Shown here: positions 27,610-35,047 of the stretch, piece after piece
Layout: each line of letters begins with the position of its first letter
Numbering within the stretch: position 1 is the first letter of the stretch
NCBI GenBank assembly: GCA_016710095.1
Contig: JADJLL010000035.1
Coordinates: forward strand, 1 to 49,685
Length of the DNA stretch: 49,685 bases
Origin: Candidatus Eiseniibacteriota bacterium
Lineage (GTDB): Bacteria > Eisenbacteria > RBG-16-71-46
Direction of reading: 5' to 3'
Position numbers and translations under genes: made by a program
The notes under the pieces: model-generated
Told to the model about the DNA's origin: nothing
Seen by the model: the letters and a program-made list of their open reading frames with translations, nothing else
Database searches by the model: none

Positions 27610-28695
27610 ATGGCGACCGCTCGGAAGAAGACCGCCGGCAAGGCGACCAGCAAGGGCAAGTCCGCTCCCAAGGCGAAGGCGGCCGTGAAGCCGAAGCCGA
27701 GCGCGAAGCCCGTGCCCAAGAAGAAGCCCGCGCCCAAGCCCGTGAAGGTCGCCGCCAAGTCCGCGAAGCCGGCGAAGCCTGCCGCCAAGCCGGCCAAGGC
27801 CGTCGCGAAGGCGCCGAAGGCTCCGGCGAAGGCTCCGGCGAAGGCCGCGAAGCCCGTGAAGGCCGCGGCCAAGCCCGCTCCGAAGGCTCCCGTGAAGGTC
27901 GCCGCCAAGACGGCGAAGGCGGCGAAGCCCGCCGCTCCGAAGGGTCTCAACAAGGGCGCCGCCGCCGCGAAGGCGCTCGCCGAAGCGCGCGCGAAAGCCG
28001 CTGCCGAGGAAGCCGCGCGCAAGAAGGCCGCCGAAGGCCCGCGTCGCCTCGTGCCTGCGACAGCCGAAGCCAAGCTCGCCGCGCAGCGCGCCGCCAAGCA
28101 GGGCACCGGCAAGTCGAAGGTCAGCGTGCGTCCCGCGCCGGAAGTGCGCCCGCTCGGCGTGCTGCCGGTCGAGTCGCAGGCCAAGCCGCGCTTCACCACG
28201 CTGCCGCCGCGCACGATGCCCACGCGTCCCGCGGTGACGGTCAAGCCGATCGTCGCGTCGAAGCCCGCGCCCAAGCGCGGCGACGATCGCCTGACTGAAG
28301 CCGACCTCAAGCACTTCGAGGAGCGCCTGCGCACCGAGTACGCGCGCATCATGCGCGAGATGGGCTACATGGACGACACGCTGCTCAAGGTGAACCCGCG
28401 CGACGCGGCGGGCGAACTGGGCGGCTATTCGTTCCACATGGCCGACGCCGGCACCGACAGCATGGAGCGCGAGAAGGCGTTCGATCTGGCGAGCAAGGAA
28501 GGCAAGCTGCTCCGCGAGATCAAGGAAGCGCTCACGCGGCTGTACAGCGGCACGTACGGCATCTGCGAAGTGAGCGGCAAGCCCATCAGCAAGACGCGCC
28601 TCGAGGCGCTGCCGTGGGCGCGCCTGTGCATCGAGGAGCAGGAAAAGTACGAGCGTGACCTGCGCGCCGGTCGACTGGCCGCGAAGGACGAGTGA
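27610..28695 (+). CDS. Histone-H1-like Lys/Ala/Pro-rich N-terminus fused to a DksA/TraR-type domain
   Basis: 361 residues from ATG 27610 (GGAGGAA six bases upstream). Residues 1-110 are almost only K, A and P in short repeats (KPKPSAKPVPKKKPAPKP, APKAPAKAPAKAAKPVK), like bacterial H1-type DNA-binding tails; 110-235 are mixed basic linker. The last 120 residues form a TraR/DksA domain: DLKHFEERLRTEYARIMREM, AFDLASKEGKLLREIKEAL, LYSGTYGICEVSGKPISKTR, LPWARLCIEEQEKYERD. Only two of the usual four zinc cysteines remain. DksA-type proteins enter the RNA polymerase secondary channel; the tail suggests chromosome association. It directly precedes lspA, an order seen in many bacteria, with GTGA overlap. 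Confidence 0.85.
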   Translation: MATARKKTAGKATSKGKSAPKAKAAVKPKPSAKPVPKKKPAPKPVKVAAKSAKPAKPAAKPAKAVAKAPKAPAKAPAKAAKPVKAAAKPAPKAPVKVAAKTAKAAKPAAPKGLNKGAAAAKALAEARAKAAAEEAARKKAAEGPRRLVPATAEAKLAAQRAAKQGTGKSKVSVRPAPEVRPLGVLPVESQAKPRFTTLPPRTMPTRPAVTVKPIVASKPAPKRGDDRLTEADLKHFEERLRTEYARIMREMGYMDDTLLKVNPRDAAGELGGYSFHMADAGTDSMEREKAFDLASKEGKLLREIKEALTRLYSGTYGICEVSGKPISKTRLEALPWARLCIEEQEKYERDLRAGRLAAKDE

Positions 28696-29285
28696 AGCGT
28701 TCGTACCCGCTCCTGATCGGCGTCGCCGCGGCGCTGGTGGCGCTCGACCAGTGGACCAAGCACTGGGCGACCGCGCACCTCGCGTTCGCACCTCCGCGGC
28801 ACGTGATCGGCGATCTGGTGCAGCTCACGTACACGCGCAACTCGGGCATCGCGTTCGGGCTGCTCGCGGACATGCACTTCCCGCTGTGGGCGTTCTCCGC
28901 GCTCGCGTCGGTGATCGTGCTCGTGCTCGCGTCGCGCCATCCGCTCATGACGCTCGGACGCCAGATGGCGCTCGCGTTCATCCTGGGCGGCGCGATCGGC
29001 AATCTCATCGACCGCGCCGCGACCGGCGAGGTCGTGGACTTCATCTATTTGCAGTGGAACGGCCACGGATTTCCGGTCTTCAACGTGGCCGACGTCTGCG
29101 TGAACGTGGGCGTGGCGCTCTTCGCGCTCGCCTGGACACGCGAACCCGAGGGGAACGCGGGCGCGTCTGGCGCCGCCCCGGAAAGCGATGCGCATGAAGC
29201 TGGTGGAGCTGACGGTCCCGCCGCAGGGAGCGGGCCAGCGAGTGGATCGCTGGCTGGCGAAAGCGCGGATCGGCCTCTCGCGTAA
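28692..29285 (+). CDS. lspA: Lipoprotein signal peptidase (signal peptidase II)
   Basis: 197 residues from GTG 28692. Four membrane helices with the family motifs ALDQWTKHWA, LTYTRNSGIAFGLLAD, GGAIGNLIDRAATGEVVDFI and FPVFNVADVCVNVG; the two catalytic aspartates are in NLIDR and NVADV. It cleaves signal peptides of prolipoproteins such as those at 6498 and 37841. The catalytic core ends near residue 155; the last 43 residues are a Gly/Ala/Ser-rich tail, most of it (from 29194) encoded in sequence shared with rluD. The tail may simply reflect a lost earlier stop. Confidence 0.94.
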   Translation: MKRSYPLLIGVAAALVALDQWTKHWATAHLAFAPPRHVIGDLVQLTYTRNSGIAFGLLADMHFPLWAFSALASVIVLVLASRHPLMTLGRQMALAFILGGAIGNLIDRAATGEVVDFIYLQWNGHGFPVFNVADVCVNVGVALFALAWTREPEGNAGASGAAPESDAHEAGGADGPAAGSGPASGSLAGESADRPLA

Positions 29286-30174
29286 CCGCCTTCAGGCGCT
29301 GCTCGAAGCGGAGCGCGTGCTGGTCAACGGCAAGCCCGCGCGACAGTCCCTGAAGCTCAAGGAAGGCGACGCCGTGCGCGTCGAAGTGCCGCCGCGCCGT
29401 CCGACGAAGCTGATCGCCGAGGACGCGCCGCTCGCGATCCGCCACGAGGACGAGCACGTCATCGTGCTGAACAAGCCCGCGGGGGTCGTCGTGCATCCGG
29501 GCGCCGGTGTGTCCACGGGCACGCTCGTGCACGCGCTGCTGCACCATGCGCCCGAAATGTCCGGCGTCGGCGGCGAGGGCCGGCCCGGCATCGTGCACCG
29601 CCTCGACAAGGACACTTCGGGCCTCATGGTCGTCGCCAAGACCGAAGTCGCCTACCAGGCGCTCGTCGAGGCGCTGCGCGTCCGCAAGGTGCGCCGGGTC
29701 TACCAGACGATCGTCTGGGGCGATCCCGGACCGGACGAGGGCTACATGGACATGCCCATCGGCCGCGACACCAAGGAACGCAAGCGCATGGCCGTGGTGC
29801 GCAACGGCGGCAAGACCGCGCTGACCCGCTGGACCGTGCTGCAACGCTTCGGACTCGCCAGTTTCGTCGAGGCCCGGCTCGAAACCGGCCGGACGCACCA
29901 GATCCGGGTGCATTTCGCCGCGGTCAAACACCCGGTCGTCGGTGATCCGCTCTACGGCGGGAGGGTGAGAAAATCGTTGAGCCTCCGCCAAGCCGAGCGT
30001 AGCCTCATCGTCGCCCTGCTCCGCACGCTACGCCGGCAGGCCCTCCATGCCGCCGAACTCGAGTTCGTCCATCCCGTTTCGGGCGAGCGGCTTCACTTCG
30101 AGTCGGCATTGCCCGAAGACATGGCTCACGCGCTGACGCTGCTGCAGGCGTTCATCGCGGACCGCAACCCGTAG
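29194..30174 (+). CDS. rluD: RluD-family 23S rRNA pseudouridine synthase
   Basis: 326 residues from ATG 29194 (ATG 29188 is six bases upstream and possible). An S4 domain at the N-terminus (GQRVDRWLAKARIGLSRNRL) is followed by the catalytic RluA-type domain: EHVIVLNKPAGVVVHPG, GIVHRLDKDTSGLMVVAKT with the catalytic Asp, and ARLETGRTHQIRVHFAAVKH. It isomerises uridines in helix 69 of 23S rRNA in E. coli; the target here is inferred from the family. Its first 92 bases overlap lspA in another frame. The anti-sigma kinase gene follows after nine bases. Confidence 0.93.
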   Translation: MKLVELTVPPQGAGQRVDRWLAKARIGLSRNRLQALLEAERVLVNGKPARQSLKLKEGDAVRVEVPPRRPTKLIAEDAPLAIRHEDEHVIVLNKPAGVVVHPGAGVSTGTLVHALLHHAPEMSGVGGEGRPGIVHRLDKDTSGLMVVAKTEVAYQALVEALRVRKVRRVYQTIVWGDPGPDEGYMDMPIGRDTKERKRMAVVRNGGKTALTRWTVLQRFGLASFVEARLETGRTHQIRVHFAAVKHPVVGDPLYGGRVRKSLSLRQAERSLIVALLRTLRRQALHAAELEFVHPVSGERLHFESALPEDMAHALTLLQAFIADRNP

Positions 30175-30183
30175 AAGACCCTC

Positions 30184-30636
30184 ATGTCGGAAGCGCCGAA
30201 GCCGGAAGTCATTCGCTTGAGCCTGCCCAGCCGGCTGGAGCTGCTGTCCGTACTCGATCGCGTCTCGTTGAGTGTGTGCGAGCGCATGGGCTTCGACGAG
30301 GACACCACCGCCCAGGTGGGCATGGGTGTGGTCGAGGCGGGCACCAACGCCGTCCAGCACGGGCACAAGCGGGACGCGAGCCTGAACTTCGAGATCGAGT
30401 TCCACATGTACGCCGACAAGCTCGAGATCCACGTGTACGACCGTGGCAAGGGCTTCGACGTGCAGCGCGTGGTGCCGGACGTGACCACGCCGGAGCACCT
30501 CTTCGACATGCGCGGACGCGGCATCTTCATCATGCGTTCGTGCTGCGACGACGTGACCTTCAGCTTCAGCGATGCCGGCACCCATTGCGTGCTGGTGAAG
30601 AACCGGCCCGCGGGCCGCATCGCCGCGGACGCCTGA
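30184..30636 (+). CDS. RsbW-like anti-sigma factor / serine-protein kinase (GHKL ATPase)
   Basis: 150 residues from ATG 30184. A stand-alone HATPase_c_2 domain: the N-box VGMGVVEAGTNAVQHGHKRD, the G1 box VYDRGKGFDV and the G2 box DMRGRGIFIMRSCCDDV. Such proteins bind a sigma factor or phosphorylate an anti-anti-sigma (STAS) protein. No sigma factor or STAS gene is adjacent, so the partner is encoded elsewhere. Position between rluD and ruvX suggests it is transcribed with housekeeping genes rather than auto-regulated. Confidence 0.85.
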   Translation: MSEAPKPEVIRLSLPSRLELLSVLDRVSLSVCERMGFDEDTTAQVGMGVVEAGTNAVQHGHKRDASLNFEIEFHMYADKLEIHVYDRGKGFDVQRVVPDVTTPEHLFDMRGRGIFIMRSCCDDVTFSFSDAGTHCVLVKNRPAGRIAADA

Positions 30637-30645
30637 GCCCCGACG

Positions 30646-31146
30646 TTGCCGAGAGTCCTGGCCGTGGATTGGGGTGAGCGCCGCATCGGGCTCGCCGTCT
30701 GCGATCCCACCGGTACGATCGCGAGCGGGCTCGACACGCTGATCGTGCACAGCCCGGCCGAGGCCGTGCGCCGCGTGCTCGAGGCGATCGCCGAGGTCGA
30801 GGCGGATTCGGTCGTGGTCGGGCTGCCGCTGCTGCTGTCGGGCGAGCGCGGCGAGGCCGCGAACGCCGCCAGCGCCTTCGCCGCTTCGGTGCGCGAGGCC
30901 GCCGGCATTCCCGTGCACGAGTACGACGAGCGGCTCACCTCCGCGCTGTCCACGCGCCGCATGCACGAGCGCGGCGAGAGCGGCGGCAAGGGGAAGGGCA
31001 AGGCGCGCGTGGACCAGGGCGCGGCCATCGCGCTGCTCGAATCGTGGCTCATGCGGCTGTCCTACGAGGCGCGCCGCGCGGCGGAAGCGGCCGCCGGAGA
31101 CGCCGAAGACGCCGAAGACGCCGCGACGGACGAGGACGAGTCGTGA
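30646..31146 (+). CDS. ruvX: Putative pre-16S rRNA nuclease YqgF/RuvX
   Basis: 166 residues from a TTG start at 30646 (only the TTG fits the family N-terminus PRVLAVDWGERRIGLAVCD). The RNase-H-like fold shows VVVGLPLLLSGERGEAA, the acidic YDERLTSALS and the final VDQGAAIALLESWL. It processes the 5' end of 16S rRNA. The last 30 residues form an Ala/Glu/Asp-rich tail with an AED repeat encoded by tandem GCCGAAGAC units at about 31100-31123. Stop overlaps the mltG start as GTGA. Confidence 0.9.
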   Translation: MPRVLAVDWGERRIGLAVCDPTGTIASGLDTLIVHSPAEAVRRVLEAIAEVEADSVVVGLPLLLSGERGEAANAASAFAASVREAAGIPVHEYDERLTSALSTRRMHERGESGGKGKGKARVDQGAAIALLESWLMRLSYEARRAAEAAAGDAEDAEDAATDEDES

Positions 31147-32258
31147 CCGCGGCCCGTCGCCGCGGCACGTTCCGCCCGATCCGCTGGGCGTGGCTGCTCC
31201 TGCTCGTCGCGCTGCTCGCGCCCGCGTACGAGCTGCTGCTGCCCGCCGGGCTCATGCATCCGGAGGAGCGCCGCACGGTCATCATCGAACGCGGCCAGTC
31301 GCTCCACGAGATCGCGCAGGACCTGCAGCGCGCGGGCGTCATCCGCGGCACGTTCGGCTTCCTCGCGCTCGCGCGCGTGATGCACCTCGATCGCACGGTG
31401 AAGGCGGGGCAGTACTCGTTCCCGCTGGGCATGACGGTGCCCGAGATCCTGCGCGCGCTCGACCGCGGCATGTTCGGCCTCGACCTGCTCACGCTTCCCG
31501 AAGGACTCACGGTGCGAGAAGTGGCCGAACGGCTCGGCGCGCGGCTCGGTGTGAGCGCTTCGTCCATCGATTCGCTCGCGCACGATCGCACGCTTCTCGA
31601 TTCGCTCGGCGTGGATGCGCCGTCGCTCGAGGGCTACCTCGCGCCGGACTCGTACGAATGGCTGCCCGGCACGGCGCCCGAAGTCGCACTGAGAACGATG
31701 GTTCGTCGCACGCTCGATCGCGTGCAGAGGGCGACCGCCGGCTGCGATTCGTTGCCGCTCGACTTCACGCCGCACGAACTGCTCACGATGGCGAGCATCG
31801 TCGAGTCCGAGGCCCAGGTGGACGAGGAGCGCCCGCGCATCGCGCGCGCCTACCTGAACCGGCTCGTGATGGGCATGAAGCTGCAGGCCGACCCGACGGT
31901 CGGCTACGCGCTCGGCCGCAACCCGCGCTCGAAATTGACGTTGCGCGAGCTGCGCACCGAGTCGCCCTTCAACACCTACCTGCACGAAGGGCTGCCTCCG
32001 GGGCCGATCTGCAATCCCGGCCTCGCGAGCATCGAGGCCGTGATGAACGCCACGCAGGGCAGCAAGGACCTGTACTTCGTGGCTCGTGGCGATGGTCGCC
32101 ACATGTTCGCGACCACCTACGAGCAGCATCTGGCGAACATCACCGCGGCGCGCGCGCTGCAGGCCGCCTACGCCGCTCGAAAGGCCGCTGGGGATTCCGC
32201 GTCGGCATCTTCGGAGGGCGTCGAGCCCGCTCCCGCGGAGCCCGAAAGCACCCGATAG
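31143..32258 (+). CDS. mltG: Endolytic murein transglycosylase MltG
   Basis: 371 residues from GTG 31143. One N-terminal membrane helix (AWLLLLVALLAPAYELLL), then a LysM-like/YceG domain: TVIIERGQSLHEIAQDLQRA, LLTLPEGLTVREVAERLG, LEGYLAPDSYEWLPG, the catalytic Glu in TMASIVESEAQVDEERPRIA, LQADPTVGYALG and SPFNTYLHEGLPPGPICNPG. It cuts nascent glycan strands at the inner membrane and helps set strand length. The ruvX-mltG neighbourhood is common. The C-terminal 25 residues are Ala/Ser/Glu/Pro-rich and probably disordered. Confidence 0.94.
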   Translation: MTAARRRGTFRPIRWAWLLLLVALLAPAYELLLPAGLMHPEERRTVIIERGQSLHEIAQDLQRAGVIRGTFGFLALARVMHLDRTVKAGQYSFPLGMTVPEILRALDRGMFGLDLLTLPEGLTVREVAERLGARLGVSASSIDSLAHDRTLLDSLGVDAPSLEGYLAPDSYEWLPGTAPEVALRTMVRRTLDRVQRATAGCDSLPLDFTPHELLTMASIVESEAQVDEERPRIARAYLNRLVMGMKLQADPTVGYALGRNPRSKLTLRELRTESPFNTYLHEGLPPGPICNPGLASIEAVMNATQGSKDLYFVARGDGRHMFATTYEQHLANITAARALQAAYAARKAAGDSASASSEGVEPAPAEPESTR

Positions 32259-32475
32259 TCGGTGCTAAGCGACGAATCGAGTGTGTGATAGAGTCCCGGC
32301 CCGCGCGCGCGGCAGACGCGACGACGGGTCAGGAAAAAAAAGTCGGAACCGACTCCGAGGTGCGTTGTATGACACGGTGCGCCCCATCGGAGGCGGCGGC
32401 ACTCCCCGCGATCTTCGCTGAGATCGTCCACGTGCCCCGGGCCTCAACCAGGCACCGGTTGCATGCACGGCGATC

Positions 32476-32498
32476 TCGAACGAAGACGCTTCGTTCGA
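32476..32498. repeat. Perfect 10-bp inverted repeat upstream of small membrane protein
   Basis: TCGAACGAAG-ACG-CTTCGTTCGA, 50 bases before ATG 32548. It could be a hairpin ending mltG transcription or an operator. The rest of 32259-32547 shows no gene; a run of eight A at about 32334-32341 precedes a short GTCGG-AA-CCGAC stem. Confidence 0.55.
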
Positions 32499-32547
32499 AG
32501 TCGTCGGTATTGCGTTTTGACGCCTCCGCTGGTGCAAGGAGAACGGA

Positions 32548-32802
32548 ATGAGCAGCAAGCCTTCGGTCACAAACCCCAAGTCGCTCCGGGCGAAGCTCAA
32601 GCCCGAGGTCGATCTCGGATTTCGATGGGGAACGCTGAACACCGTGCTACTGGCGGCCGGTGTGGCGTTATTGGGGGCGGGGTACATGAGCCTCTCGCGT
32701 GGATCCATCACGTTGGCTCCTGTCCTGCTGGTGATTGGATACTGCGGGCTCATCCCGGCGGCACTCCTGGTGCGGGGCAACGAAGCAGAATCGGGCGAAT
32801 AG
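32548..32802 (+). CDS. Small two-helix membrane protein, hypothetical
   Basis: 84 residues from ATG 32548 with AAGGAG six bases upstream. A basic N-terminal 25 residues (SKPSVTNPKSLRAKLKPEV) precedes two hydrophobic helices: TLNTVLLAAGVALLGAGYMS and TLAPVLLVIGYCGLIPAALL. The good ribosome binding site, sensible topology and positive-inside start support a real gene. I do not recognise a family; the arrangement resembles DUF3098-type proteins of Bacteroidetes. Its last ten bases, including the stop TAG 32800-32802, lie inside the tRNA-Val gene, so the tRNA may be released from the mRNA by 5' processing. Confidence 0.72.
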   Translation: MSSKPSVTNPKSLRAKLKPEVDLGFRWGTLNTVLLAAGVALLGAGYMSLSRGSITLAPVLLVIGYCGLIPAALLVRGNEAESGE

Positions 32803-32868
32803 CTCAGTCGGTAGAGCGCTTGCCTTACAAGCAAGATGTCGCAGGTTCGATCCCTGTTTCGCCCACCA
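32793..32868 (+). tRNA. tRNA-Val (TAC)
   Basis: Acceptor GGGCGAA/TTCGCCC, anticodon arm CTTGC-CTTACAA-GCAAG with anticodon TAC, T-arm GGTTCGATCC, CCA encoded at 32866-32868. Its 5' ten bases overlap the upstream coding sequence. Confidence 0.95.
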
Positions 32869-32998
32869 GAGTGAAGCCAAGTTCAAGAGACGCAGTCGCT
32901 TGACCACTTCGTTCGGCTCGAAGTCGCGGGCCGCGGGGAGCGGTTCAGCAAAATGCAGTGTTCGTGTGACCTTGTTGGGTCCAGGACGAAAAACTTTC

Positions 32999-33028
32999 TT
33001 GACACGGCGGAAGACCGCCGCCTAGACT
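32999..33028 (+). promoter_or_regulatory. Promoter with inverted-repeat spacer, for the dockerin-like secreted protein
   Basis: TTGACA (32999-33004, perfect consensus), an 18-base spacer and TAGACT (33023-33028). The spacer contains the perfect inverted repeat CGGCGG-AAGA-CCGCCG (33005-33020), which may bind a regulator. Confidence 0.65.
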
Positions 33029-33034
33029 TTTTCT

Positions 33035-33205
33035 CGTCTTGGAAGGCCTTGTTGTTGCGTCAGATAAGCGCGCCAAGGCACTCGAACTCGATCTCGCTAC
33101 GACAAATAGAGAGTTCGAAAGGGGGTGGCTCGCAGCCAGACCTGATTGCGTGCAACTGAGCCTTGCCTAGAACTCAGCAACAGGTTTCAACCACTTCGGG
33201 AGGTG
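33035..33205 (+). promoter_or_regulatory. Long structured 5' leader
   Basis: From the predicted start of transcription to the ribosome binding site GGGAGGTG (33198-33205) the leader is about 170 bases. It contains GCCTTG (33046-33051) pairing with CAAGGC (33074-33079) and TCGAACTC (33082-33089) pairing with GAGTTCGA (33111-33118). No known riboswitch class is recognised. No gene in 32869-33210. Confidence 0.4.
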
Positions 33206-33210
33206 CAACA

Positions 33211-33858
33211 ATGACTGGTTTGGTTCGCAAGGCCACGCTCCTCAGCGCGTGCAGCTTGCTGGTCGCTGCTTCTGCGTTCGCGGGTGTGCCTAGCCCGGGT
33301 AACTCCACGCTTCCGTCTCCTGCTTTCTTCACGATCGTTGGTCACTCGCTGGGCACGCCTGACGCCCTCGGCACGTTCAGCGTCGTTGTCCGCGATCTCG
33401 CGAACAACCCGATCAACGGCAGCTCTGTCGTCCTCGACTTCTCGGCCGCGGCGGACCTCGTCCCCGCGTCTGATCAGCTCGATGCCGGCGCGAGCACGGT
33501 GAACTGTGTCGCGAAGACCGTCCGCAAGTTCTCGGACGTCACGGGCACGGCGTCCTTCACGGTCGTCGGCGCTGCCGCCAACTCCGGTGCTTCCCCCGGC
33601 GCTGGCCTCAACGGTGTCAAGGTGTACGCCGACGGCGTGCTCCTCGGCTCGCTGACGGCGGCTACGCTCGATCAGGACGGTGGCGGCGGTGCTGGCGCCA
33701 ACGACCTTTCGCTCTGGCTGACGGACTCCGGTTCGCTCGGCTACTTCGGCCGTAGCGACTACGACTACAGCAGCGACCTCGGTGCCAACGACCTGTCGCT
33801 CTGGCTGACGGCTTCTGGCGCGCTGGGTTCGTCTGAGTCCGGAACGCTCTGCCCGTAG
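33211..33858 (+). CDS. Secreted protein with two dockerin-like calcium-loop repeats
   Basis: 215 residues from ATG 33211. A signal peptide (RKATLLSACSLLVAASAFAG) precedes a beta-rich domain of about 120 residues (SPAFFTIVGHSLGTPDALGT, VVVRDLANNPINGSSVVLDF), Ig/filamin-like in style, with two cysteines. Near the C-terminus two copies of D-x-D-x(5-8)-G-A-N-D-L-S-L-W-L-T occur: DQDGGGGAGANDLSLWLT (from residue 154) and DYDYSSDLGANDLSLWLT (from residue 183). Spacing of D1, D3 and D12 followed by L matches the dockerin/EF-hand calcium loop, and dockerins occur as such pairs. It lacks the WG-K-YR tail, ending ESGTLCP. Codon use is rich in GCT, GGT and TCT, unlike neighbours, suggesting high expression. 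Probably cell-surface; partner cohesin not in the window. Confidence 0.75.
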   Translation: MTGLVRKATLLSACSLLVAASAFAGVPSPGNSTLPSPAFFTIVGHSLGTPDALGTFSVVVRDLANNPINGSSVVLDFSAAADLVPASDQLDAGASTVNCVAKTVRKFSDVTGTASFTVVGAAANSGASPGAGLNGVKVYADGVLLGSLTAATLDQDGGGGAGANDLSLWLTDSGSLGYFGRSDYDYSSDLGANDLSLWLTASGALGSSESGTLCP

Positions 33859-33880
33859 TTTTCGCTCCGTCTTCTCCGAC

Positions 33881-33910
33881 GGCCGCTCACTCGGTGACGC
33901 GTGAGCGGCC
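33881..33910 (+). terminator. Hairpin after the dockerin-like gene
   Basis: Perfect 10-bp stem GGCCGCTCAC / GTGAGCGGCC with a ten-base loop, 22 bases after the stop; no T-tract, so possibly partial termination before the first tandem paralog. Confidence 0.5.
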
Positions 33911-34002
33911 AGTCGGTGGACGAGAAGTGCGAGGCGCCAAGAATCTTCGCTACTTCGACACCCGTATCCAACCTGCGTGACATCATTCGGAGGCAACACA
34001 AC

Positions 34003-34725
34003 ATGAAGAAGGCTCTCCTCCTCTGCGGCGCTCTGCTCGCCGTTTCGGCCTCGATCGCTTCCGCGGCCGGCATCAACCTCAGCTACACGCAGTGTGGCGC
34101 TCTCGGTCTTGCGAACAAGACCTTCGCGTGCACGGCGAACACGGGCTCGGACGTGATGGTTGCGTCCTACGTCGCCCCTGCCGGTACGCAGGGCATCACC
34201 GGTATGGAAGCGGTCATCGACCTGCAGTCCGCCGCGGCGACGCTGCCGGCGTGGTGGCAGTTCAAGAACGCTGGCGCTTGCCGCCAGACCGCTCTCGCCG
34301 TGGCTCCGAACGGCGCGACGTGCGACGGTGACTACTGGGCTGGCCAGGCTTCTGGCGGCGTCACCGCGTACATCACCCCGTACGCGACGGCGGCCAACCG
34401 TGCCCGTCTCCTGATCATCTACGCCGTCCCCAGCACCCTCGCGGCGCCGGTCGACGCGGATGTCGAGTACTTCGCCTTCACGGCGACGGTCAGCCACGTG
34501 AAGACGGTCGGCACGGGCTCGTGCGCCGGCTGCTCGGATCCCGTCTGCATCGTGCTGAACGAGATCAAGCTGACGCAGGGCGTCGGCATCGGTGACTTCC
34601 GCATCCAGAACCCGGCCGACCGTAACTACGTGTCCTGGCAGGGTGGCGTGGTTGCCGGCGGCTGCCCGGCCGCGACCCCGACGCGCAACGCGACGTGGGG
34701 CTCGGTCAAGTCGCTGTACCGGTAG
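34003..34725 (+). CDS. Tandem secreted eight-cysteine protein, copy 1, with WG-x-x-K-S-LYR tail
   Basis: 240 residues from ATG 34003 with GGAGG at 33989-33993. Signal peptide MKKALLLCGALLAVSASIAS is cleaved near SAA-GINLSY. The mature domain has eight cysteines (QCGA, FAC, GAC, ATC, GSC-AGC, PVC, GGC) and conserved blocks ITGMEAVIDLQSAAATLPAW, CDGDYWAGQASGGVTAYITP, RARLLIIYAVPSTLAAPVDA and VCIVLNEIKLTQGVGIGDF. It ends TWGSVKSLYR at the last residue. No known family is recognised. Copies 2 and 3 downstream are near-identical over long blocks. The cysteines suggest disulfides in an oxidising compartment; the tail suggests sorting or anchoring. No certain promoter is visible, so it may be read from upstream. 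A strong terminator follows. Confidence 0.8.
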   Translation: MKKALLLCGALLAVSASIASAAGINLSYTQCGALGLANKTFACTANTGSDVMVASYVAPAGTQGITGMEAVIDLQSAAATLPAWWQFKNAGACRQTALAVAPNGATCDGDYWAGQASGGVTAYITPYATAANRARLLIIYAVPSTLAAPVDADVEYFAFTATVSHVKTVGTGSCAGCSDPVCIVLNEIKLTQGVGIGDFRIQNPADRNYVSWQGGVVAGGCPAATPTRNATWGSVKSLYR

Positions 34726-34744
34726 TTCGCAGTTCGCACCTCCA

Positions 34745-34787
34745 GTTCGCGGCGGTCACCTCACGGTGGCCGCCGCGAACTTTTTTT
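34745..34787 (+). terminator. Strong rho-independent terminator after copy 1
   Basis: A 16-bp stem GTTCGCGGCGGTCACC / GGTGGCCGCCGCGAAC (one G-U) with loop TCAC and seven T. One of the clearest terminators here. Confidence 0.93.
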
Positions 34788-35047
34788 GTGCCGTGCGGGT
34801 GCACCCGTGCGCTCGAGACCCCGCCTTCCCCCGTGGCGGCCGTGAGCAGGACGGCACAGGGCGGCTCAGGCTGGTGCGGGGTGGGGTAGGGTCGGGATTG
34901 CGGCCAGGCACCCGGCGCGATCCCATAGCGCGGAGCTGGAGCGCGACCAGCGGGGGCAGTGAAGAGCGCTCCGACGAGCGTCCGGGGCCAGGGAGGTAAC
35001 GGGTGCGGACCCGCATCTCCCCGGAGAGGGCGATCTCACGTTCGGTC

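Noticed and set aside
27610..27960. Lys/Ala/Pro repeats as a possible tandem DNA repeat or CRISPR-like array
   Set aside because: Units are irregular, in frame and follow a good ribosome binding site; they encode a low-complexity protein tail. No CRISPR-type spaced repeats occur anywhere in the window.
25585..28791. 1068-codon minus-strand open frame across yggS to lspA
   Set aside because: Opposite six well-identified plus-strand genes; composition is that of an antisense shadow.
30646..30648. Alternative starts for ruvX
   Set aside because: No ATG or GTG keeps the conserved VLAVDWG strand; TTG 30646 is the only start compatible with the family.
32259..32547. Small open frames after mltG
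   Set aside because: No start with a ribosome binding site and no protein-like composition; an inverted repeat is the only structure seen.
34788..35047. Short plus-strand frames and possible small RNA between copies 1 and 2
   Set aside because: No ribosome binding sites, no conserved protein; no clear promoter/terminator pair for an RNA.
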